This document shows, in pieces, positions 41,615-54,194 of a DNA stretch of 64,000 nt. Each line of letters begins with the position of its first letter. Position 1 is the first letter of the stretch. The notes beneath the pieces were generated by a model. That model searched no databases. It saw only the letters and a program-made list of their open reading frames with translations, and was not told the DNA's origin. The translations under genes were made by a program, and so were the position numbers. Origin of the DNA: Elymus sibiricus (Eukaryota; Streptophyta; Magnoliopsida; Poales; Poaceae); NCBI GenBank assembly GCA_039707655.1, contig CM077672.1, positions 196,888,537 to 196,952,536 of the forward strand, written 5' to 3'.

Positions 41615-42168
41615 TTTTTGAACCGTAGACCGTAGAACATTGTATTTTCATTAATAAATCATATGTACAAATACAAAAGAAGCTAAAGCAATCATCCAAT
41701 ACCGGTTCTATGAAACATAATTATCAAGAAATTATAAGTTCTGTTCTACCCAGATCCTGATCTTTTTAGCTTTGGCTGGCTTAGCTTTGATCTGAGAGGC
41801 CCACAGTCCCTCTTGTAGGTAGTGAATCCAACCAGGCATGTGTGGAGCAGCCGACTTGAAGATCTTGTCATTTCCGACAGACTAGATACCCCAGCATCCC
41901 ATAATCACAATGTCCAATGCAATTTCATGTGGTAGGTGTAGTAGAGCAAGTTGAATGTCATCAAACACTGATATTCCTCTTTTTCTGTGTGGAATGGTAT
42001 GATCCCAGCACTGAAGGGCAAATGGGCAATTCCAGAATAGATGCAACAAAGTTTCTTCTGTGTTATCCGCACAAATGGCACAGTTATAGTTGTCCAAGTG
42101 CATAGTCTTTCTATTAAGAAGGTTTCTTATGTTAACCCTATCATGAAGGAGCAGCCAGAAGAAAATCT
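41615..42168 (-). pseudogene. 3' end of a second LINE (zf-RVT region), opposite strand
   Basis: Minus-strand ORF (41,882-42,168) reads GHISNKIFFWLLLHDRVNIR, then a CAIC...HLFWNCPFA zinc-binding block of the RT-associated zf-RVT domain found at the end of plant LINE and related polyproteins. Downstream (leftward) is a ~260-base 3' UTR ending in TTCAAAAA at 41,615, a short A-rich tail. Its upstream part is replaced at 42,168/42,169 by the Copia LTR, so the Copia element landed inside this LINE. Confidence 0.7.
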
Positions 42169-43568
42169 TGTTGGAGATATGCCCTAGAGGCAATTATGTA
42201 TGATGATATTTCCTATGTGTTCATGAATAAAGATAGTCCTTGGACATTATCAATGATGTGTAACAGCAAGTACATGACTTGTTTGTGGGACTATGCATTG
42301 TATGATGATTGTCCTAAAAGGTCCCTAGTTGAAATGGTTGTGTGGACGCACAGCTAACTAGACTAGCATCTGACACGGTGGATGACTCGGTCTCACTAGC
42401 CATGGAGCATTGGATGCTAACCGGATGATATGGACTCGGAAAGATCTGGTCGGATTCGACATAGTCGGATCCGAGTCCAGATAAGGTCCGAGTCGGACAG
42501 ACCCAACTATGAGACGCAGTGATATGTCATCTGTGAGTCTCTAGTACAACATACATTCTATGTCCTAAGGCCTAAGCTGGCGCATGTACTCGGGATGATG
42601 ACAGACCTGCTTTGGGCTGACCAAACGCTACTTCGTAACTGGGTAGTTATAAAGGTAGGTTTCGGGCTTGTCCAGACCCATGCTGCGAGACATGGCCGAG
42701 CAAGATGGGATTTGCCCCTCCGATCAGGAGAGATATACTCTGGGCCCCTCGTGTGATCCGACCAAGATAAGCATGGCCATGTGATAAGGATTATGAGATA
42801 ATCCGGTTTGTGGTCGGCATCACTGGAACGAGAAAGAGGTCGGGCTAGCACAAGGATGACAGACTCGCCTTGAGCCCGACAACATATATCGTGTGGCAAA
42901 GGGAACAGAAGTGTGATGCACAGGTTCGCCTAACCAGCTTCATTGTCTACTTGGTGGTCGCTACCAACCGAGCAGGTCGGAGGTGATCCGAACTGCGACC
43001 GAGTCGACTTGAACCTAAGGGGTCGCGCGCTTAAGGGAAGGAACCTGTGAGGCTGGGTCCGACTCCACGAGTCAGACGTGATCCTACTCGGACTCGGATC
43101 CAGGCCGAACAGACTTTGGGCTTTAGGATCCGTGCGAGGCCCAAGTGTTGAGTTCGCAACGGATGCCTATATATAGTGGAGGTGCGGCATAATCATTTGG
43201 TTGATCACTTCAGCGCCGTCATTAGGGCTTTGCATGTGTTGCAACTAGCCACCTCCACTCGCCGTCAGTTGTGTGACAGGACCTAGCAGTCCGCCGCATG
43301 ACGTTCCTCCTGCACGCGCGGATACCGTTAGAGGCGGTGCACTTGCGTCGCTCCGGCGAACCTGTTCGTGGGATCCGATCGGCTACGTAGGAGATCGACG
43401 AGGAGGAGACGACTCCGGAGACGTGCTGCCTCAACTCTACTTCCGCTGCACGGCACTGTGCATCTAGTGGTAATGATTTGTGATCCAACTCCCTTAGCAT
43501 GTTCTTGGTTGTTCTGCGGGTAGGAAATTTTAATTTGCAGTCGACGCACCCTACTGTAGATCCCAACA
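42169..43568 (+). mobile_element. 5' LTR of Copia element 1
   Basis: TGTTGGAGATATGCCCTAGA...TCCCAACA, 1,400 bp. The first 25 bases are like those of the WIS/Angela/BARE group but the body is different. A TATA box (CTATATATAG, about 43,168) lies ~400 bases before the end. Confidence 0.88.
43168..43177 (+). promoter_or_regulatory. TATA box in the LTR of Copia element 1
   Basis: GCCTATATATAGTGG, in a GC-richer setting, suitable for the LTR promoter. Confidence 0.6.
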
Positions 43569-43569
43569 G

Positions 43570-43581
43570 TGGTATCAGAGC
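43570..43581 (+). other. primer binding site (initiator Met-tRNA type)
   Basis: TGGTATCAGAGC one base after the LTR. Confidence 0.92.
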
Positions 43582-44641
43582 CTCTGCTATAGGATTGGAT
43601 TCAGATCGGATGCATATTTGATATGTGGAGGCGGCAGATGAGATATGTTGTCGTTTATGAGATCGGCTATGTGCATGGTTGATGAGATCAATTGTACATG
43701 TGAATCGTTGAGGCTATGTTTTCTATCAATCAAAATCGATGAGGTCGTGACACAACCTACCCCTACCGGTCGGTTTCCGCCATCGGGGTTAATAGTGAAA
43801 CGTAAATCGGAATCGGATTCGTGATGATCGATAAGATCAGTCAGATCGGAAAATTCGGCGTGATCGGAGTACAGATGTGATCTGTGATTTCAGGGACCAC
43901 CGTATGCATAGCGCCTTGTATTTCGTATACGATCATTCAAACCGGTAGAATGCGATTCTATGCATAACTTTGTTTTGCAGGTTTGATGTGAATAGTATGG
44001 CTCATGTGTATGTGATGCATGTGTGTAAATTATACATGGCCTGCGTGTCATGATTTGTCAGCCGGCAGGAGCCAAAGTGCTGTCATTATAATGTATAACG
44101 ACCTGCGTGTCGACTTGTGATTCTTTATAAAATTCATTACTAGTTGCAGTACTTGGAGGACAAAGATCAAGTTCGAGGCTTTGGCGTCCCGGCGTGACGG
44201 ACAAGATGGAGTGCAGACCTGGCTATCAGAGTTGGAGCCGGCCTGGAAGGACGTCCATGAAGGAGCCATACTATTTCACAATATATGTTTATTTGTGATT
44301 GTTATGCTTCTTAGTTTCTATGCATGTTAAAATGGTAGAAAGATCCCTCATTAATATCAAGCGAATTGCCATCCCCGATGTTGCTGGGAGCCGAGGTATA
44401 AGATACCTTCCCGACCAACAGGAGTCGTATAGAGATGCGATTAGCAAAGAGTTGCTTACCGGATAGGCAAGTCGGCTAGCAGTGATGCTAAAGCTCACTA
44501 ATCGGCATGCGCTAGTCGGATCTTGAATCACTGGGAGTTTGCGGAGGGATGCTGACTTCAGTGGGAGTATTTCTGTTTAGGCTTGAATTACTCTAAATAA
44601 ACACATTGCTTAGTGATTGCATATTTTTCTGTTGTAGATCA
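43582..44641 (+). other. long 5' leader of Copia element 1
   Basis: About 1.06 kb without coding potential, as is usual for long-leader Copia elements of the BARE group. AGGCTTGAATTACTC... just before gag may hold the gag start context. Confidence 0.55.
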
Positions 44642-47455
44642 ATGGCACCACCTGCTCAACCCAACTTTGCATTGAAATCAATTCTGGAAAAGGATAAACT
44701 GAATGGAACAAACTTTACCACCTGGTATAGAAATTTGAGAATTGTTCTCAAGCACGATAAAAAGGAACATGTTCTAGAGGATCCACTTCCAGAGGAACCT
44801 GCCGATAATGCTAATGCCACAACCAGGAATGCCTACTAGAAACTCTTTGATGAATCAACGGGGATCAGCTGTCTGATGCTGGCTTGCATGGAGCCCGATT
44901 TGCAACAGCATTTCGAAAACGTTGAGGCTTACGATATGATCGAGAGTCTCAAGAGCATGTTTCAGACACAGGCTAGGACCGAAAGGGTCAACGTCTGGCG
45001 ATCCTTGATGGATTGCAAGCAGAAGGAAGGTGATCCACTAAGCCCGCATGTGATCAAGATGATCGGATATGTGCAAGCTTTGGATCGATTAGGCTTCCCC
45101 CTCTTGGATGAGCTGGCTACAGATGCAGTTCTGGGTTCTCTTCCACCTAGATATGGGACATTCATTTCGAACTATCATATGCACGGTATGGATAAGAAGC
45201 TCATTGAATTGCATGGGATGCTCAAGGTGGCAGGGCAGGATATTAAGAAAGGCACGCATCAAGTGTTGATGGTGCAGAAATCGGCTAAGTTCAAGAAGAG
45301 TTGGTCCAAGAAGAAGGCTAAGGCAAAGGGCACGGAGACGGTAACCTCCGCCGCTGAGCCAAAGTCAGGACCGGACACGAAGACCATTTGCTATCATTAC
45401 AAGGAAACTGGTTACTGGAAGAGGAACTGTAGCAAGTGGCTTGCCGAGCATGGCAAGAAGGCCGGGAGTGCGACTTCAGGCAAAGGTACACTTGTTACAT
45501 ATGTTATAGACATTTACATTGCTGACATACCTAGTAACTCTTGGGTATTTGATACCGGATCGGTTGTTCATACTTGCAACTCGATGCAGGGGCTGGTAAG
45601 AACTAGGCGTGTGGCACAAGGGGAGATTGACATCAGGGTCAACAATAAAGCAAGAGTTGCTGCGTTGGAGGTCGGCACGATGCAGCTCCAGCTTCCTTCT
45701 GGATTTATTTTAGAATTGAATAATTGTTATTACATTCCTGCACTTAGTCGGAACATTATTTCTGCCTCATGCTTGATGAGTCAGGGTTATGAATTCAATT
45801 TAAAGGACAATGGATGTTTGATATTTTTCAATGGTATGTTCCACGGCTATGCACCCATAGTTGATGGGTTATTTATTTTGAATCTAGAAACGAAACCTGT
45901 CTATAATATGAATGTCAAGAGGCATAAGCCTAATGAGAGAAATCCGACATACTTCTGGCATTGCCGGCTTGGACATATTAGTCTGAAACGCATGACGAAG
46001 CTCCATGATGATGGGCTCCTAACTTCGTCTGACTTCGGGTCGTTCGAGATATGTGAATCATGCTTGCTCGGCAAGATGACTAAGTCTCCTTTTGCAAAGA
46101 GTTGCGAGAGGGCGTCCGAGCTGTTGGAGCTTATACACAGCGATGTGTGTGGTCCAATGAGCACAACTGCCAGAGGTGGCTATTAGAACTTCGTGACTTT
46201 TACCGATGACTTGAGTAGATATGGATATATCTATTTGATGAGGCACAAGTCGGAAACTTTTGAAAAGTTCAAAGAGTTTCAGAACGAGGTAGAAAATCAG
46301 CTCGGCAAGACTATAAAGCTTCTACGATCTGATCGTGGAGGTGAGTACATGAGCCAGGAGTTTGATGATCATCTAAAAAGCCTAGGTATAGTACCTCAGC
46401 TCACACCTCCGGGCACACCATAGAGAAATGGCGTGTCAGAACGGAGGAATCGTACCTTGTTAGACATGGTTCGATCTATGATGAGCAAATCGGATTTACC
46501 CTTGTCATTCTGGGGGTACGCTCTAGAAACTACAGCTTTTACACTCAACAGAGTACCATCTAAATCCGTAGACAAGACACCACATGAGATGTGGACTGGG
46601 AAGAGTCCCAAGTTGTCTTTTCTAAAGATTTGGGGTTGTGAAGCATTCGTCAAGCGACTTATGTCGGACAAGCTTACACCCAAGTCGGATAAGTGCATAT
46701 TTGTGGGATATTCGAGGGAAACCTTGGGATATAGCTTCTACAACCGCGAAGAGAACAAAGTGTTTGTTGCTCGGAACGGGGTCTTCCTTGAGAAAGAGTT
46801 TCTCGGGCGGGAAGCCAGTGGGAGGCAGGTGCAACTCAAAGAAGTTCGAGAACCACTTGGGGACAACTCCTGGTGATGCGATCATACCGGAGTCTGTCAG
46901 GGAACCCGAGGTGGAAGCGGCACCAGAACCACGAAGGTCGGAAAGATTGCGCAGAGTGCGCGATGTGTTGTTGCTGGAAAGCGACGAGCCGGCTACGTAT
47001 GCGGAAGCGATGCTGAGCCCAGATTTCGAGGCATGGCTGGAGGCAATGAGATCTGAGTTAAAGTCCATGGATGAAAATCAAGTCTGGTACTTGGTTGATC
47101 CGCCACCTGACGTCACTGCCATTGGTTGCAAATGGGTCTTTAAGAAGAAAACCGATGTGGATGGAAATGTTCAGATCCACAAAGCTTGGCTTGTCGCCAA
47201 AGGTTATGGACAAGTTCAAGGAATTGACTACGATGAGACTTACTCGCCGGTAGCAACGATGAAGTCAGTGAGGATCAAACTAGCTATAGCTGCATATTTC
47301 GATTACGAGATATGGCAGATGGATGTCAAAACGGCTTTCCTTCACGGAAATTTAACCGAGGACGTGTATATGATACAGCCCGAGGGTTTTGTCGATCCGA
47401 CTAGCGCTAGTAAGGTATGCAAGCTCAAGAGATCCATTTATGGGTTGAGGCAAGC
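44642..47455 (+). pseudogene. gag-pol of Copia element 1, first part
   Basis: Starts MAPPAQPNFALKSILEKDKL. In order: gag with NGTNFTTWYRNLR; an altered knuckle (CYHYKETGYWKRNC, second Cys replaced by Tyr); protease WVFDTGS; integrase with HCRLGH, HSDVCGP, RSDRGGEY and SERRNRT core; reverse transcriptase from VWYLVDPPP to KRSIYGLRQA. In-frame TAG stops are at 44,837, 46,184 and 46,421, and there is a one-base shift at about 46,860. The gene is then cut at 47,455 by the element at 47,456-55,955 and resumes at 55,961. The palm motif, RNase H and 3' LTR fall beyond the second interruption, outside the window. Copia order (integrase before reverse transcriptase) is clear. Confidence 0.92.
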
Positions 47456-49201
47456 TGTTGGGGAACGTTGCATGGAAAACAAAAAAAATCTACGCACACG
47501 CAAGATCTATCCATGGAGATGCATAGCTACGAGAGGGGGAGTGTGTCTACGTACCCTCGTAGACCGTAAGCGGAAGCGTTAGAACAACGCGGTTGATGTC
47601 GTCGAACAACTTCACGATCCAACTGACCGAGTACCGAACGTACGGCACCTCCGCGTTCAGCACACGTTCAGCTCGGTGACGTCCTCGACTTCTTGATCCA
47701 GCAAGACGACGAGGTAGTGGATGAGTTCCGGCAGCACGACGGCGTGGTGACGGTGATGGTGATGCTATCTCCCCAGGGCTTCGCCTAAGCACTGCAAAAA
47801 TATATGACCGAGGGACGGAACTGTGGAGGGGGGCGCCGCACACGGCTAAGACAATGTTGTGACACCTTTGGGGCGCCCCCTCTCCTCTATTTATATATGT
47901 GTAGGGGCTTGGAGTAGAAGGAATAGTGCCACATGAACAGTACCACGTGAACAGTACACACCTGGACTTGGACTCCAAAGTCCAATCCTATTCCTACTAG
48001 GACTCTCCTTTTTTTTCCTTCCCTAGCTGTGTGGGCTTTTGAGGACTTGGTGCGCCTGGCCCAATAAGGCCAGGGCGCCTCCCCTTAGCCCATGCCAGCC
48101 CTTGGGACGTGGTGGACCCACTTGTGGACTTCCGGACCCCTCCGGAATCCTCCGGAACCTTCTGGAAGCTTCCCGGTACAATACCGAAAAACCTGCACCT
48201 TTTTCCGGAACCCAAAATATGACTTCCCATATATAAATCTTTACCTCTTGACCATTCCGAGACTCCTCGTGACGTCCGGGATCTCATCCGGGACTCCGAA
48301 CAACATTCGGTTACCAATTCACATAACTCATATAACACTATATCGTCAACGAACGTTAAGCGTGCGGACCCTACGGGTTCGGGAATGATGTAGACATGAC
48401 TGAGACGCCTCTCCGGTCAATAACCAATAGCGGAACCTGGATGCTCATACTGGTTCCTACATATTCCACGAAGATCTTATCGGTCGAACCGCAATGACAA
48501 CATATGTAATTCCCTTTGTCCGTCGGTATGTTACTTGCCCGAGATTCGATCGTCGGTATCTCCATACCTAGTTCAATCTCGTTACCGGCAAGTCTCTTTA
48601 CTCGTTCCGTAATACATCATCCTGTAACTAACTCCTTAGTCACTTTGCTTGCAAGCTTCTTATGATGTGCATTACCGAGAGGGCTCAGAGATACCTCTCC
48701 AAAACACAGAGTGACAAATCCCAGTCTCGATCCATGCCAACTCAACGGATACCTTCGGAGATACCTGTAGAGCATCTTTATGATCACCCAGTTACGTTGT
48801 GACGTTTGATAGCACACAAGGTATTCCTCCGGTATCCGGGAGTTGCATGATCTCATGGTCGGAGGAACATGTATTTGACATTCAAGAAAGCAGTAGCAAT
48901 AAACAGAATGATCATATGCTAAGCTAACGGATGGGTCTTGTCCATCACATCATTCTCCTAATGATGTGATCCCGTTATCAAATGACAACTCATGTCTATG
49001 GTTAGGAAACCTTAACCATCTTTGATCAACGAGCTAGTCTAGTAGAGGCTCACTAGGGACACGGTATTTGTTTATGTATTCACACATGTATTTAAGTTTC
49101 CGGTCAATACAATTCTAGCATGAATAATAAACCTTTATCATGAACAAGGAAATATAAAATAATAACAACTTTATTATTGCCTCTAGGGCATATTTCCATT
49201 A
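47456..49201 (-). repeat. 3' LTR of Copia element 2
   Basis: TGTTGGGGAACG...TTTCCATTA on the plus strand; the last bases read TTA where the other LTR has TCA, so the conserved terminal CA is mutated here. A minus-strand TATA box (TATATAAATAGAGG) is at about 47,884-47,897. Confidence 0.93.
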
Positions 49202-49945
49202 GTCTCCCACTTGCACTAGAGTCAATAATCTAGTTCACATTGCCATGTGATTAACACCCAAGAGTTTACTAGAGTCAATAATCTAGTTCACATCACCATG
49301 TGATTAACACTCAAAGAGTTCTAAGGTGTGATCATGTTTTGCTGGTGAGAGAGAATTTTAGTCAATGAGTCTGCAATATTCAGACCCATGTGTACTTTGC
49401 AAATCCTTATGTCATACTGTAGATGCTGGTATCACGCTTTACTTGGAGCTATTCCAAATGACTGGTCCATTATACGTATCCGGTTTGCTACTCAGAGATA
49501 TCCAGATTGGTGTCAAAGCTTGCATCGATGTAACCCTTTACGACGAACTCTTTATCACCTCCATAATCGAGAAACATTTCCTTAGTCCTTTAGTTACTAA
49601 GTATAATTTTGACCGCTGTCCAGTGATCCACTCCTGGATCACACTTGTACCCCCTTTGCCAGACACGTGGCAAGGCACACATTAGGTGTGGTACACAGCA
49701 TGGCATACATTATAGAACCTATGGCTGAGGCATAGGGAATGACTTTCATTCTCTCTCTATCTTCTGCCGTGGTCGAGCTTTGAGTCTTACTCAACTTTAC
49801 ACCTTACAATACAGGCAAGAACTCCTTCTTTGACTGATCCATTTTGAACTCCTTCAAAATCTTGTCAAGGTATGTACTCATTGAAAGTCTTATCAAGCGT
49901 CTTGATCTATCTCTATAGATCTTGATGCCCAATATATAAGCAGCT
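49202..49945 (-). pseudogene. degenerate end of pol (RT end and RNase H remnant) of element 2
   Basis: The minus strand reads AAYILGIKIYRDRSRRLIRL and MSTYLDKILKEFKMDQSKKE (end of reverse transcriptase, about 49,945-49,815), then broken pieces such as GYIDASFDTN and VIWNSSK at about 49,550-49,400 that resemble the Copia RNase H core with stops and shifts. The purine-rich GTGGGAGAC at 49,203-49,211 (minus) is the likely polypurine tract. Confidence 0.65.
49217..49322. repeat. 53-base tandem duplication next to the 3' LTR
   Basis: ACTAGAGTCAATAATCTAGT...GATTAACAC(C/T)CAA is present twice in a row. Confidence 0.85.
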
Positions 49946-51601
49946 TCACCGAGGTCTTTCATTCAAGTATCCTTTTATGCCATCCAAAAATACTATATCA
50001 TTTCCAATCAACAATATGTCATCCACATATAATATTAGAAATGCTACAGAGCTCCCACACACTTTCTTGTAAATACAGGCTTCACCGTAAGTCTGTACAA
50101 AACCATATGCTTTGATCACCTCATCAAAGCGTATATTCCAACTCCGAGATGCTTGCACCAGTCCATAGATGGATCGCTGGAGCTTGCACACTTTGTTAGC
50201 ACCCTTAGGATCGACAAAACCTTCTGGTTGCATCATATACAACTCTTCTTTGAGAAAACCATTAAGGAATGCAGTTTTGACATCCATTTGCCAGATTTCA
50301 TAATCATAAAATGCGGCAATTGCTAACATGATTCGGACAGACTTAAGCATTGCTACGGGTGAGAAAGTCTCATCGTAGTCAACCCCTTGAACTTGTCGAA
50401 AACCTTTCGCGACAAGTCGAGCTTTGTAGACAGTGATATTACCATCAGCATCCATCTTCCTCTTAAAAATCCATTTATTCTCAATGGCTTGCCGATCATC
50501 GGGCAAGTCCACCAAAGTCCACACTTTGTTCTCATACATGGATCCTATCTCAGATTTCATGGCCTCAAGCCATTTGTCAGAATCCGGGCTTATCATAGCT
50601 TCTTCATAGTTCGTAGGTTCGCCGTTGTCTAACAACATAACTTCCAGAACAGGATTACCGTACCACTCTGGTGCGGAACGTACTCTGGTCGACCTACGAA
50701 GTTCAGTAGTAACTTGATCTGAAGTTTCATGATCTTTATCATTATCTTCCTCTCTTATTGGTGTAGGCATCACGGGAACGGTTTTCTCTGATGAGCTACT
50801 TTCCAATTCGAGAGAAGGTACAATTACCTCATCAAGTTCTACTTTCCTCCCACTCACTTCTTTCGAGAGAAACTCCTTCTCTAGAAAGGACCCATTCTTG
50901 GCAACAAAGACCTTGCCTTCGGATCTGTGGTAGAAGGTGTACCCAATTGTTTCTTTAGGGTATCCTATGAATACGCACTTCTCCGCTTTGGGTTCGAGCT
51001 TATCAGGTTGAAGCTTTTTCACATAAGCATCGCATCCCCAAACTTTAAGAAACGACAGCTTAGGTTTCTTGCCAAACCATAGTTCATACGGTGTCGTCTC
51101 AACGGATTTAGACGGTGCCCTATTTAACGTGAATGCAGCTGTCTCTAATGCATAGTTACGATGTTTGGACACACCATTACGCTGTGGTGTTTCAGGTGGC
51201 GTGAGTTGTGAAACAATTCCACATTTTCTTAAATGAAGGCCAAACTCGTAACTCAAATATTCGCCTCCGCGATCAGATCGTAGAAACTTTATTTTCTTGT
51301 TACGATGATTCTCTACTTCACTCTGAAATTCTTTGAACTTTTCAAATGTTTCAGACTTGTGTTTCATCAAGTAGATATACCCATATCTACTCCAATCATC
51401 TGTGAAGGTTAGAAAATAACGATACCCGCCGCGTGCTTCAACATTCATCGGACCGCATACATCGGTATGTATTATTTCCAACAAATCAGTAGCTCGCTCC
51501 ATTGTTCCGGAGAACGGAGTTTTAGTCATCTTGCCCATGAGGCATGGTTCGCAAGTATCAAATGATTCATAATCAAGAGATTTCCAAAAGTCCATCCGCA
51601 T
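49946..51601 (-). pseudogene. pol of Copia element 2 (integrase and reverse transcriptase)
   Basis: 551-aa open frame beginning MRMDFWKSLDYESFDTCEPC (pre-integrase). Integrase core: HTDVCGPMN, RSDRGGEY, and the region of the catalytic Glu, where the sequence jumps from RNGVSKHRN to YALETAAFTLNRAP, indicating a short in-frame deletion and loss of the usual Glu. Reverse transcriptase from VWTLVDLPDD to LILYVDDILLIGND (YVDD palm motif at about 50,010-50,021). Frame lost at 49,946. It was probably inactive before or soon after insertion. Confidence 0.88.
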
Positions 51602-51991
51602 GGAGTTTCTTCATGCGCTTTACACCAATATGACCTAAACGGCAGTGCCACAAGTATGTTGCACTATCATTATCAACATTGCATCTTTTCGCATCAATAT
51701 TATGAATATGTGTATCACTACGATCGAGATTCAACAAGAATAAACCATTCACAAGGGTGCAAGATCACGAGGGATATTATTCATATAAACAGAATAACCA
51801 TTATTCTCTGACTTGAATGAATAACCGTCTTGCAATAAACAATATCCAGATATAATGTTTTATGCTCAATGCAAGCACCAAATAACCATTATTTAGGTTT
51901 AATACTGATCCCGAAGGTATTACGAGCATGTCGATATTGATCATATCAATCTTGGAGACACTTCCAACACATATCGTCACCTCGCCCTCAG
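51602..51991 (-). pseudogene. protease/integrase linker of element 2, degenerate
   Basis: Contains recognisable pieces of the pre-integrase region (e.g. the minus-strand start of the HCRLGHIG-type block near 51,610-51,640) in several frames. Confidence 0.5.
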
Positions 51992-52957
51992 CTAGTCTCC
52001 GTTACTCTGCAGCTCCTGCTTCAAGTTACTAATATTAGCAACTGAATCGGTATCAAATACCCAGACGCTGCAACGAGCACTAGTGAGGTACATATCAATA
52101 ACATGTATATCAAATATACCTTTGTTCACTTTGCCATCCTTCTTATCCGCCAAATACTTGGGGCAGTTCCGCTTCCAGTGACCAGTTCCTTTGCAGTAGA
52201 AGCACTCAGTTCCAGGCTTGGGTCCAACTTTGGGTTTCTTCGTGGGAGCGGCATCTTGCTTGCCGTTCTTCTTGAAGTTCCCCTTCTTTCCCTTGCCCTT
52301 TTTCTTGAAACTAGTGGTCTTGTTAACCATCAACACTTGATGCTCCTTCTTGATTTCTACCTCCGCCGATTTCAGCATCGCGAAGAGCTCGGGAATTGTC
52401 TTCTCCATCCCTTGCATATTATAGTTCATCACAAAGCCTTTATAGCTTGGTGGCAGTGACTGAAGAACTCTGTCAATAACACTCTCAACCGGAAGATCAA
52501 TTCCCAGCTGAGTCAAGTGGTTGTGGTACCCAGACATTCTGAGTATGTGTTCACTGACAGAACTGTTCTCCTCCATCTTACAGCTAAAGAACTTGTTGGA
52601 GACTTCATATCTCTCAACCCGGGCATTAGCTTGAAATATCAATTTCAGCTCTTGGAACATCTCATATGCTCTGTGGCGTTCAAAACGCTTTTGCAGTCCC
52701 GGTTCTAAGCCGTAGAGCATGGCACACTGAACTATTGAGTAGTCATCAGATCGAGCCTGCCAGGCGTTCACAACGTCTGCAGCAGCTCCTGCAGCAGGTC
52801 CATCACCTAGCGGTGCATCAAGGACATAATTCTTCTGTGCAGCAATGAGGATAATCCTCAAGTTACGGACCCAGTCCGTGTAGTTGCTACCATCATCTTT
52901 CAACTTAGCTTTCTCTAGGAACGTATCAAAATTCAACGGAACAGTAGCACGGGCCAT
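51992..52957 (-). CDS. gag and start of protease of Copia element 2
   Basis: Start chosen at 52,957, MARATVPLNFDTFLEKAKLK, the usual N-terminus of the WIS/BARE gag (an upstream Met at 53,020 is also open). DDGSNYTDWVRNLRI is the gag motif; CFYCKGTGHWKRNC is the knuckle; VWVFDTDSVANIS is the protease start with DTD in place of the catalytic DTG. The frame ends at 51,992 by a shift. Gag itself (about 290 aa) looks intact, so this copy could still make Gag. Confidence 0.85.
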   Translation of the reverse strand: MARATVPLNFDTFLEKAKLKDDGSNYTDWVRNLRIILIAAQKNYVLDAPLGDGPAAGAAADVVNAWQARSDDYSIVQCAMLYGLEPGLQKRFERHRAYEMFQELKLIFQANARVERYEVSNKFFSCKMEENSSVSEHILRMSGYHNHLTQLGIDLPVESVIDRVLQSLPPSYKGFVMNYNMQGMEKTIPELFAMLKSAEVEIKKEHQVLMVNKTTSFKKKGKGKKGNFKKNGKQDAAPTKKPKVGPKPGTECFYCKGTGHWKRNCPKYLADKKDGKVNKGIFDIHVIDMYLTSARCSVWVFDTDSVANISNLKQELQSNGD

Positions 52958-54178
52958 TAATCTACAACATAGATATGCAAAGAAACCATCAAGACTAAGT
53001 TCATGATAAATTAAGTTCAATTAATCAAATTACTAATGAACTCCCACTTAAATTAACATCCCTCAAGTTAACTAAGTGATACATGATCCAAATCAACTTA
53101 TCCCATGTCCGATCATCACGTGAGATGGGATAGTCATCAATGGTGAACATCTCCATGTTGATCATATCTACTATATGACTCATGTTTGACCTTTCGGTCT
53201 CCAGTGTTCCGAGACCATGTCTGTACATGCTAGGCTCGTCAAGTTTAACCCAAGTATTTTGCTTGTGTAAAACTGGCTTACACCCGTTGTATGTGAACGT
53301 AGAATCTATCACACCCGATCATCACGAGGTGCTTCGAAACGACGAACTTTAGCAACGGTGCATACTCGGGGAGAACACTTTTATCTTGAAATTTAGTGAA
53401 GGGATCATCTTATAATGCTACCGTCGTTCTAAGCAAAATAAGATGCATAAAGGATAAACATCACATGCAATCAAAATATGTGACATGATATGGCCATCAT
53501 CTTGTGCTTTTGATCTCCATCTCCAAAGCATCGTCATGATCTCCATCGTCACCGGCTCGACACCTTGATCTCCAACGTTGCGTCGTGGTCGTCTCGCCAA
53601 CTATTGCTTCTACAACTATTGCTAACGCATAGCGATAAAGTAAAGCAATTACATGGCGCTTGCATTTCATACAATAAAGAGACAACCATAAGGCTCCTGC
53701 CGGTTGCCGATAAATTACAAAACATGATCATCTCATACAATAACGTATATCACATCATGTCTTGACCATATCACATCACAGCATACCCTGCAAAAACAAG
53801 TTAGACGTCCTCTACTTTGTTGTTGCAAGTTTTACGTGGCTGCTACGGGCTTCTAGCAAGAACCGTTCTTACCTACGGCACAAAACCACAACGGTGATTT
53901 ATCAAGTTTGCTGTTTTAACCTTCAACAAGGACCGGCCGCAGTCAAATTCGATTCAACTAAAGTAGGAGAAACAGACACCCGCCAGCCACCTTTATGCAA
54001 AACAAGTTGCATGTCTGTCGGTGGAACCGGTCTCATGTACGTGGACATGTATGGTTGGTCCGGGCCGCTTCATCTTACAATACCGCCGAATCAAAATAAG
54101 ACGTTGGTGGTAAGCAGTATGACGATCACCGCCCACAACTTTTTGTGTTCTACTCGTGCATATCATCTACGCATAGAC
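52958..54178 (-). other. long 5' leader of Copia element 2
   Basis: About 1.2 kb between the primer site and gag, as in BARE-1. No gene. Confidence 0.7.
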
Positions 54179-54181
54179 CTG

Positions 54182-54193
54182 GCTCTGATACCA
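54182..54193 (-). other. primer binding site (initiator Met-tRNA type)
   Basis: Minus-strand TGGTATCAGAGC one base inside the LTR end. Confidence 0.92.
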
Positions 54194-54194
54194 C

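Noticed and set aside
47547..47978. A 143-aa minus-strand frame in the WIS-type LTR, repeated at 54,287-54,739
   Set aside because: It is within the promoter/R region of the LTR and overlaps its TATA box; no protein resemblance.
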